Shown here: positions 12,919-16,408 of the stretch, piece by piece
Layout of the letters: each line of letters opens with the position of its first letter
How positions within the stretch are numbered: position 1 is the stretch's first letter
Source: RGIG5612 sp045599965
GTDB lineage: Bacteria > Bacillota > Clostridia > Lachnospirales > Lachnospiraceae
Length of the DNA: 16,408 nucleotides
NCBI GenBank assembly: GCA_045599965.1
Contig: JAZRXA010000072.1
Span: forward strand, 1 to 16,408
Direction of reading: 5' to 3'
Notes under the pieces: model-generated
What the model saw: the letters and a program-made list of their open reading frames with translations, nothing else
The model's database searches: none
What the model was told of the DNA's origin: nothing
Translations under genes and position numbers: made by a program

Positions 12919-12968
12919 GGGACGCAGGGATACGTCATGTATCCTCCATAACTGCATCCCCTACGATG
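12911..12968 (+). other. Long nested hairpin closing the operon
   Basis: CATCATAGGGGA (12911-12922) pairs with TCCCCTACGATG (12957-12968) with one mismatch; inside it GCAG pairs with CTGC and GGATAC with GTATCC. It starts within the last codons of the membrane peptide gene. No T run follows, so it is more likely an mRNA-stabilising or regulatory structure than a terminator; a separate terminator lies at 13001. Confidence 0.7.
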
Positions 12969-13000
12969 CCCTTAGAGGTAAAATATCACAAATAAAAACA

Positions 13001-13029
13001 AAAAATGTCACTTTCAAAGTGACATTTTT
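13001..13029. terminator. Bidirectional terminator containing a TGTCACTTT palindrome
   Basis: AAAAATGTCACTTT (13001-13014) and its exact complement (13016-13029) surround a single C, with A and T runs on both sides. It serves the operon on the left and the minus-strand gene on the right. Its 19-base core recurs in altered form at 13695 and 14186. Confidence 0.88.
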
Positions 13030-13055
13030 ATATTAAAATTATATTGGTTGGTGGA

Positions 13056-13622
13056 TTAAAGAGTTTTTTCTTTAAACTCGTAAAGAAGAGCATTTACATC
13101 TCCAATGTCATAAAGTTTTGTATCAAAGCAGTATCTTATTATGACATCACGTTGAATAGCCGTTGAGAGAGTGTAACCAAGTTTTTCTAACATTTCATCA
13201 GCTCCGGAAGCACTAAGCTCTAAACCTAACGCAAGCAAAATAGCAGTATCTTTTGATGGTTTATAATTCAAATCATTTCTAATTTTTGCAAAAGTTCTGC
13301 GATCAACATAAACCTTATTGTATAGTTCCGCATCGGTCATACTTTTTTCATCTAAATGTTTAAACAATAAGTCTCTATATGTTTCGGCTTCACGTCTTTT
13401 ACGAATGTTTTCAAGTTCATCAGGAGTAAGAGGAGTAAGTACACGTGAAAATTTAGGCTCATCAGATTGCGTTTTTGGAGCATAGTCGAATGTCAGGCTC
13501 CAAGCAGACATACCAGACTTTGCATCCGCTATATATTTTTTTATTATTTCAATTTTAGATGTAAGTTCAGGAGTGCTTATTGAATTGATAGGTGCTTTAG
13601 TTTTTTTCTTAAAAAGAAACAT
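13056..13622 (-). CDS. Protein with the C-terminal helical domain found on macro-domain and other effectors
   Basis: A 188-residue protein. Residues 1-75 are basic, then Pro/Ser-rich and poorly conserved in appearance. Residues about 80-188 (YRDLLFKHLDEKSMTDAELY, VDRRTFAKIRND, KPSKDTAILLALGLELS, LEKLGYTLS, and the final YDIGDVNALLYEF) closely resemble a helical, XRE-like module I recall at the C terminus of macro-domain and other effector proteins in Firmicutes, where the usual text is 'IDRKLFSKIR ... PSKRTALALALAL'. Here it stands nearly alone with no catalytic domain, so this may be a regulator, an adaptor, or the remnant of a longer protein. GAAGAGGT lies before the ATG at 13620-13622. The family memory is unverified. 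Confidence 0.65.
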   Translation of the reverse strand: MFLFKKKTKAPINSISTPELTSKIEIIKKYIADAKSGMSAWSLTFDYAPKTQSDEPKFSRVLTPLTPDELENIRKRREAETYRDLLFKHLDEKSMTDAELYNKVYVDRRTFAKIRNDLNYKPSKDTAILLALGLELSASGADEMLEKLGYTLSTAIQRDVIIRYCFDTKLYDIGDVNALLYEFKEKTL

Positions 13623-13694
13623 GTATTTTACCTCTTCAATATTTTTTCTTATAGTATCACATGACTAATATGAAAATCTATAACAATGAAAAAA

Positions 13695-13713
13695 TGTCGC
13701 TTTGAAAGAGACA
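13695..13713. repeat. TGTC-CTTT palindrome, copy 2
   Basis: TGTCGCTTTGAAAGAGACA, an imperfect version of the palindrome at 13006-13024 (TGTCACTTTCAAAGTGACA). It lies on the other side of the minus-strand gene, about 70 bases beyond its start. Another copy is at 14186-14204. Confidence 0.6.
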
Positions 13714-13761
13714 AAATTCCAAATAAAAAAATATATAATGTCAAAGTATTCAGTCTCTCCT

Positions 13762-13852
13762 GTTATAATTTCCAGAGTCGAGTTCTGGACATTCACTGAT
13801 AGGCAGGCTAATAGAATGTAGGCCTCTTGGGATTTACCCAAGTAGGGCCTGC
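13762..13852 (+). promoter_or_regulatory. Extended -10 promoter and structured leader of the small membrane protein
   Basis: TG-T-TATAAT (TATAAT at 13764-13769) is followed by TCCAGA/TCTGGA (13771-13789), then a region with two exclusive pairings. GCAGGC (13803-13808) can pair with GCCTGC (13847-13852), or AGGCC (13820-13824) can pair with GGCCT (13846-13850), both enclosing CTTGGG/CCCAAG (13826-13842). ACTGATAGGCAG resembles the ACCGATAGACGG hairpin of the type I antitoxin RNAs here. The end GCGTTATTTT is weakly terminator-like, so this could be a separate small RNA. Confidence 0.5.
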
Positions 13853-13882
13853 GTTATTTTAGAAAATAGTGAGGAAATTAGT

Positions 13883-14182
13883 ATGATAATTCTTGATTTA
13901 TTAGCGACGTTTATTATTCATCCGTTACCATTGATTATTTATAGATTTGCAATAAAGAAGGAACCAATACCACCCCAAAAAGCACTAATAATAGTTATTG
14001 TTGATGGTGTAATTGTATTTGCTATATGGATTGCGCTTATATTGTTATTAGGAACTATTTCTGCTTTATCTGTAACACCAATATTCTTTTGGGCAATCAT
14101 ATGTAAAATAATTTTATCAAAAGGGTATGTTGCACCAGAGGAGAAAGAAAATACACAAAACGAAAAAAATATTGAGCAATAA
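13883..14182 (+). CDS. Small membrane protein of unknown function
   Basis: A 99-residue protein with GAGGAAATT before the ATG. Hydrophobic segments at about 3-20, 34-56 and 58-78 (ALIIVIVDGVIVFAIWIALI is the clearest) suggest two or three membrane helices, with a short basic loop (RFAIKKEPIPPQK) between the first two and an acidic, polar tail (APEEKENTQNEKNIEQ). No family is recognised. It stands alone between a structured leader and a palindrome at 14186, followed by the gene-free structured region. It may be an immunity-type partner for the nuclease candidate at 14789, but 600 bases separate them and nothing in the sequence proves it. Confidence 0.72.
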   Translation: MIILDLLATFIIHPLPLIIYRFAIKKEPIPPQKALIIVIVDGVIVFAIWIALILLLGTISALSVTPIFFWAIICKIILSKGYVAPEEKENTQNEKNIEQ

Positions 14183-14185
14183 AAA

Positions 14186-14204
14186 TGTCGTTTTGAAAGC
14201 GACC
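14186..14204. repeat. TGTC-CTTT palindrome, copy 3
   Basis: TGTCGTTTTGAAAGCGACC, three bases after the membrane protein stop. It is related to 13006-13024 and 13695-13713. It may act as a weak terminator, but there is no T run. Confidence 0.55.
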
Positions 14205-14234
14205 AAATAGAAAAGTATTTAAATATGATAAAAA

Positions 14235-14600
14235 ACTAGAGAAGCAAGCTCGGTTTCGGCCGTAAGATTCAGGGTAGATAATTCTGCATTGGATACTTGC
14301 GTAATAGTTTTTTTATAAGTTGCTAACGCCTGCAGGCAATTGGAGCCAGTGCCACGTTAGCAATCAAAGGGAAGCACTGGTACCAGAGTGTAAGCCTATG
14401 GCCCGCTCAAGGACAACAGTGCTTTCCATAATTTATAGAGCTACTCCTAGTGGTGTGAACAATTGCAGTCCATTTCTCGCTTGGAGTTAAAGCGATATAT
14501 TTAAGGATATCTTTCTGCGGGAGGCCACTTTCTGATGAAGGGCGAATGCCTTTTGCGAGGATGTTCTTAAATAAAGGAGAGAAAAATTTCTCCCATCGAT
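14235..14600 (+). ncRNA. Candidate large structured RNA of unknown class
   Basis: About 370 bases without a credible gene but with many strong helices. CGGT-TTCG-GCCG (14251-14262) is a UUCG-type tetraloop hairpin. TTGCTAACG (14320-14328) pairs with CGTTAGCAA (14355-14363). GGGAAGCACTG (14369-14379) forms 11 pairs with CAGTGCTTTCC (14417-14427). TCGCTT (14477-14482) pairs with AAGCGA (14490-14495). TATTTAAGGA (14498-14507) forms 10 pairs with TTCTTAAATA (14564-14573), enclosing further small hairpins. GGAGA/TCTCC (14576-14593) closes the region. G+C is higher than in the flanking genes. I compared it from memory with RNase P, tmRNA, SRP, T-box, cobalamin and intron cores and found no match. 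Strand is inferred from the flanking genes. Confidence 0.5.
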
Positions 14601-14609
14601 CCGGCTAGT

Positions 14610-14638
14610 TTGCAATATCTTAGTGGCTGTTGTATATT
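14610..14638 (+). promoter_or_regulatory. Promoter of the BECR-like gene
   Basis: TTGCAA (14610-14615), 17-base spacer, TATATT (14633-14638): the same boxes and spacing as the Rpn promoter at 5247-5275, although the spacers differ in sequence. Confidence 0.72.
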
Positions 14639-14644
14639 AGTAGA

Positions 14645-14691
14645 GCACATTCGTGCATTTGGGCACATGCCCATCATCGGCAGTATCTGCC
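14645..14691 (+). promoter_or_regulatory. Three-hairpin leader element, copy Q (BECR-like gene)
   Basis: GCACATTCGTGC (14645-14656), TGGGCACATGCCCA (14660-14673) and GGCAGTATCTGCC (14679-14691), followed by CACAATTTCAATT as in the Rpn leader. The first and last hairpins match copy P almost exactly; the middle one is wholly different but also paired. About 95 further leader bases, with no recognisable motif, separate it from ATG 14789. Confidence 0.65.
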
Positions 14692-14788
14692 ACAATTTCA
14701 ATTTAATTATTTTTTATAGGCAGGGCTGTGGATTTTTTGCATTTGAAACTTCTCCTGCGATGACTTATAAAATTAAGGAGAATAATAA

Positions 14789-15403
14789 ATGACACACAAA
14801 AACGGGCAAAATAAAAGCACATCTTTTTCAAATGATTTAAAAAATGAATTAAATACTTTAACATCAATAAAATTTCAAGAAGAAGGGCATACTCTAAAAG
14901 AAATTAAAGTATTTAAGGAATATCTTGAATCGGCAGATGAAAAGTTAAAAGATTTTTATATCAAAGCAAAAAGTGAAATAAAAGGTAAATATAGTTTGAA
15001 TGATATTAAAGATAATATTGCCGATGAAATTCTTAAAATAAATGGAAAGGATGTGCATGGTTTTAAGGCAATTATCGAAGCAAGACAGGCCAACCATATT
15101 TATATTGATCATGGTGAAAAAGGAAAAACGGATCATTCAATGAGTAACGAATATGATGTGGCACGTTTACAGTTTGTCATAGATAATTATGATGAAATAA
15201 GTGATGCAGGACATACAGATGCATATTGGGAACCAAAGAATAATGGAAAAAATAGACAAGCCAGCACAATTGCTTTTTCTAAAAAAATAGATGGTATATA
15301 TTATGTTGTAATAGCAACTCCAATAACTAAAGCAAAAGAATTAGCAGTTGTGACAGCATATATTTCTAATAAAAAAAGATGTCATACAGCTCCCGAATGT
15401 TAA
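14789..15403 (+). CDS. Phage-type BECR nuclease domain protein (PBECR-like)
   Basis: A 204-residue protein with TTAAGGAGAAT before its ATG. Residues 1-85 are helical and charged. From about 95 on (HIYIDHGEKGKTDHSMSNEY, VARLQFVIDNYDEISDAG, then strands KIDGIYYVVIAT and ELAVVTAYISNKK) it follows the phage Barnase-EndoU-ColicinE5/D-RelE-like (PBECR) pattern: a histidine near the start of the domain (H103, H108 or H116), the 'vi-n-y-eI' helix, and a strand ending in T-A-Y. Such domains are metal-independent RNases usually fused to phage head or polymorphic toxin proteins. The ending RCHTAPEC resembles that of phage-borne members. A stand-alone form is less usual. No adjacent immunity gene is evident. 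Its promoter and leader match those of the Rpn gene. Confidence 0.65.
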   Translation: MTHKNGQNKSTSFSNDLKNELNTLTSIKFQEEGHTLKEIKVFKEYLESADEKLKDFYIKAKSEIKGKYSLNDIKDNIADEILKINGKDVHGFKAIIEARQANHIYIDHGEKGKTDHSMSNEYDVARLQFVIDNYDEISDAGHTDAYWEPKNNGKNRQASTIAFSKKIDGIYYVVIATPITKAKELAVVTAYISNKKRCHTAPEC

Positions 15404-15505
15404 AAACCTTCTGGTTTACGTCCGAAAACGATTCTGTATACATCTTCTAGACAAAATGTATCATAAAAAAGAGCAAACATCAAGAAAAATAAAATGATAT
15501 CGCAC

Positions 15506-15533
15506 TTGTAAAATCGTACGAAGCATGTAAAAT
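15506..15533 (+). promoter_or_regulatory. Promoter of antitoxin RNA, locus 2
   Basis: TTGTAA (15506-15511), 16-base spacer, TAAAAT (15528-15533); predicted start near 15540. The region 15404-15505 before it shows only a weak AAACC/GGTTT hairpin after the BECR-like gene. Confidence 0.62.
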
Positions 15534-15539
15534 ATAGAT

Positions 15540-15617
15540 ATGAGGAGTTACCGATAGACGGTTAGCCAAAGTAAGTTAAAAAGTAACTATTCCTGGCTAG
15601 GGGCGGTTACTTTTTTT
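15540..15617 (+). ncRNA. Predicted type I antitoxin RNA, locus 2
   Basis: About 78 nt, homologous to 2406-2480. It keeps ACCGATAGACGG near the 5' end, but the following arm reads GGTTAGCC instead of GGTTGCCC. The toxin leader arm (15717-15745) carries the same change, so the two arms vary together within each locus. The terminator is at 15578-15617. Confidence 0.7.
15578..15617. terminator. Shared terminator, toxin-antitoxin locus 2
   Basis: AAAAAGTAAC (15578-15587) pairs with GTTACTTTTT (15606-15615), followed by further T residues; an inner CC/GG pairing narrows the loop. The toxin stop codon overlaps the left arm. Confidence 0.78.
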
Positions 15618-15679
15618 ATTATGCTTATAACGATAAGTATTACTGTAAAAACAATAATAAGTAATTCATAATCACTCAT
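15587..15679 (-). CDS. Short hydrophobic Fst/holin-like type I toxin, locus 2
   Basis: A 30-residue peptide: MSDYELLIIVFTVILIVISI, then IKK and a short polar tail VTAPSQE that the locus 1 toxin lacks. It has one membrane helix and the same (M)xxYExLIIV opening as the 23-residue toxin at 2471-2542. AAAGGAGG lies 7-8 bases before the ATG at 15677-15679. The start of the mRNA is predicted near 15848, leaving a leader of about 170 nt. The peptide should damage or depolarise the membrane if translated (family knowledge, not shown here). Confidence 0.75.
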   Translation of the reverse strand: MSDYELLIIVFTVILIVISIIKKVTAPSQE

Positions 15680-15683
15680 AATA

Positions 15684-15718
15684 CCACCTCCTTTCTAAAC
15701 AAATAGAAATGATGGTGG
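15684..15718 (-). promoter_or_regulatory. Structure sequestering the toxin ribosome binding site, locus 2
   Basis: In the mRNA, CCACC pairs with GGUGG (15714-15718 with 15684-15688) and UUUCUA with UAGAAA (15704-15709 with 15692-15697), so AAAGGAGG is largely buried. The sequence is unrelated to the locus 1 structure (2549-2597) but the geometry is the same. Confidence 0.62.
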
Positions 15719-15800
15719 CTAACCGCCTACCGAATATGGTAGCTCTTATGTAAAGGCATAAAGATGCCTAAACACCAAATTTTCTCATCGCTTTTTAATC

Positions 15801-15895
15801 GGAATCAATAAAAGAACTTTTAGAATTTACAGAACATCTTTATTGACTGAATCCATAGTACAACAAAATCAAAACCAATTCAATGTTTACATTTT
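15801..15895 (-). repeat. Promoter-leader repeat, copy C
   Basis: Nearly identical to copies A (262-356) and B (2679-2772). Copy C is closest to A in the spacer and leader, but like B it continues into a toxin gene. Confidence 0.85.
15855..15883 (-). promoter_or_regulatory. Promoter of toxin mRNA, locus 2
   Basis: Minus-strand TTGAAT (15878-15883), 17-base spacer, TACTAT (15855-15860). Confidence 0.7.
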
Positions 15896-15930
15896 TTATT
15901 TTCATGCTTTGGCTCGCACTAATCCGCAAA

Positions 15931-16060
15931 ATCGGATGGTAAGTCCAACTTTTGTATAAAAGTGGATGTTAACCCCCGTCTCAGACGAAGAAAAACGATT
16001 TTCACTAGACATACCATCCGTTTTAGTGTACAAACTAGACTTTCCATCCACTTTCACGTA
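15931..16060. repeat. 30-bp tandem repeats with an inverted partner
   Basis: 16001-16030 and 16031-16060 are adjacent 30-base units sharing ACTAGAC, CCATCC and GTA at the same offsets. A further unit in opposite orientation (about 15933-15968, GGATGGTAAGTCCAAC) faces them across a small CGTCT/AGACG hairpin. Read on the minus strand, the two tandem units encode YVKVDGKSSL and YTKTDGMSSE. A degenerate relative may lie at 371-396, likewise next to promoter-leader copy A. Function unknown. Confidence 0.5.
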
Positions 16061-16065
16061 AACAC

Positions 16066-16093
16066 TTGCAACAAAAAGAAAATTGTGTAGAAT
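16066..16093 (+). promoter_or_regulatory. Promoter of antitoxin RNA, locus 3
   Basis: TTGCAA (16066-16071), 16-base spacer, TAGAAT (16088-16093), identical in boxes and spacing to locus 1. It is intact although the toxin gene is broken. Confidence 0.68.
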
Positions 16094-16099
16094 AGAGAT

Positions 16100-16174
16100 A
16101 TAAAAAAGAGCTACCGATAGACGGTCGCCCAAGATATTTTCTTAAAAATAACCGGGACTGGCGGTTATTTTTTT
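16100..16174 (+). ncRNA. Predicted type I antitoxin RNA, locus 3 (orphan)
   Basis: Homologous to 2406-2480, with GGTCGCCC as its arm variant. The terminator stem is 16145-16154 with 16162-16171, then T residues to 16174. Its cognate toxin leader is missing, so it may act on other loci or be a relic. Confidence 0.65.
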
Positions 16175-16218
16175 ATGAGTGAAAATACTAATATTAATAT
16201 TGTAAGAACAATAATTAA
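16165..16218 (-). pseudogene. Truncated type I toxin gene, locus 3
   Basis: The last 17 sense codons and stop of a toxin almost identical to the one at 2471-2542 (reading LIIVLTILILVFSLIKK). Similarity to locus 1 stops sharply at 16218. Upstream on the minus strand there is no in-frame ATG, ribosome binding site, leader or promoter; the mini-ORF hairpin element begins instead. Confidence 0.8.
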
Positions 16219-16235
16219 GATCGTGAAAAATTCAA

Positions 16236-16280
16236 ACCTCCTTACGAGTAGATGCTAAATCACATGAATCGTAAGGAGGT
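16236..16280 (+). promoter_or_regulatory. Hairpin in front of a mini-ORF, copy 2
   Basis: A perfect 12-bp stem (16236-16247 with 16269-16280) with a 21-base loop identical to copy 1 (461-505). The right arm contains a full AGGAGG ribosome binding site, so folding would hide it. One stem pair differs from copy 1 on both sides (C-G here, A-U there). Confidence 0.68.
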
Positions 16281-16286
16281 ATTTTT

Positions 16287-16352
16287 ATGTCAAAAATCAG
16301 AAGAAAGGCCTGCTGTAATTGTCGAAAAATACCAACAATCAAGGCAAAATAA
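16287..16352 (+). CDS. Mini-ORF MSKIRRKACC..., 21 codons
   Basis: ATG 16287 with AGGAGG at 16274-16279 and 7-base spacing, close to ideal. The first ten residues match the mini-ORF at 512; it then continues NCRKIPTIKAK. The product is very basic (many K and R) with three cysteines in CCNC. Its ribosome binding site lies in the hairpin stem, so translation should be conditional. It joins directly to the truncated toxin locus. Function unknown; a leader peptide or regulated mini-protein is possible. Confidence 0.5.
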   Translation: MSKIRRKACCNCRKIPTIKAK

Positions 16353-16355
16353 AAA

Positions 16356-16384
16356 TTGTGAGTGAATTTGAGTTTTAGTATAAT
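16356..16384 (+). promoter_or_regulatory. Promoter reading out of the window
   Basis: TTGTGA (16356-16361), 17-base spacer, TATAAT (16379-16384), directed to the right at the window end. The gene it serves is not included. Confidence 0.55.
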
Positions 16385-16408
16385 TACAATATCACAAAAA
16401 ATAAATGA

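Noticed and set aside
14340..14427. Cobalamin riboswitch or T-box (GCCAGTGCCAC, GGGAA and TGGTACC words)
   Set aside because: The words do not occur in the order and context of either motif, and the helices differ; no B12 or tRNA-synthetase gene follows.
14235..14600. RNase P, tmRNA, SRP or group I/II intron
   Set aside because: I looked for their core motifs (for example GAGGAAAGUCC of RNase P and a domain V hairpin of group II introns) and found none.
14610..14792. 60-codon frame ahead of the BECR-like gene
   Set aside because: It starts in the -35 box of the promoter and covers the three hairpins; no ribosome binding site and no protein-like pattern.
15931..16060. CRISPR array
   Set aside because: Only two direct units with no spacers between them and one inverted unit; no cas genes.
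15902..16132. 76-codon minus-strand frame
   Set aside because: It spans the 30-bp repeats and the antitoxin promoter of locus 3 and lacks a ribosome binding site; kept only as a repeat observation.
1..16408. Intact prophage or integrative element
   Set aside because: No integrase, structural, packaging or conjugation genes and no flanking att repeats visible; phage-like families occur only as isolated genes.

Overview
The window looks like accessory DNA from a low-GC Firmicute, most likely an anaerobic Clostridia-type genome. The basis is the A+T-rich sequence, strong AGGAGG-type ribosome binding sites, sigma-A style promoters, and the families present: Rpn nuclease, EcsC/SHOCT, WYL regulator, short Fst/holin-like peptides. 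I see no rRNA, tRNA, CRISPR array, integrase or core metabolic gene. It reads as a patchwork of small conflict, defence and regulatory modules joined by repeated regulatory DNA.

Left part (1-5275): the start of a DUF3800-like gene (minus strand, cut by the window edge) is driven by a promoter-leader repeat. Next come a 12-codon leader-type ORF behind a ribosome-binding-site hairpin, an XRE regulator coupled to a three-repeat lipoprotein, and a complete type I toxin-antitoxin locus of the par/Fst architecture. Then an EcsC-SHOCT protein, a 54-residue SHOCT-like protein, and an Rpn-family nuclease on the minus strand whose leader carries three tandem hairpins.

Middle (5435-13029): an apparently leaderless WYL regulator gene heads a tight row with a 77-residue protein, a TcmP-like protein and a three-cysteine radical-SAM-like partner. 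A type II restriction-modification pair follows: a C5 cytosine methyltransferase with its own N-terminal HTH, convergent with a PD-(D/E)XK endonuclease and sharing one bidirectional terminator. A large perfect palindrome covers the methyltransferase -35 box, so autorepression is likely. Then comes a three-gene operon in which an XRE protein, a PIN-domain protein and a 58-residue peptide each carry one predicted membrane helix; this is the best candidate here for an undescribed protein system.

Right part (13030-16408): a minus-strand gene with a helical domain known as a C-terminal module of effector proteins, a small membrane protein behind a structured leader, about 370 bases of gene-free DNA with long-range RNA helices, and a BECR-type nuclease candidate. 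The nuclease has the same promoter plus three-hairpin leader as the Rpn gene 9 kb away. A second complete type I toxin-antitoxin locus and a third, truncated one follow. The truncation joins a second copy of the 12-codon-ORF hairpin element, here extended to 21 codons.

Three regulatory cassettes recur and link the window: (i) the toxin promoter-leader repeat (three copies, one driving the DUF3800-like gene); (ii) the TTGCAA-17-TATATT promoter with three hairpins (two copies, in front of two nuclease-family genes); (iii) the stem-with-ribosome-binding-site plus MSKIRRKACC mini-ORF (two copies with a compensatory base-pair change). The RNA-level claims rest on base-pairing read by eye, not on folding or expression data.
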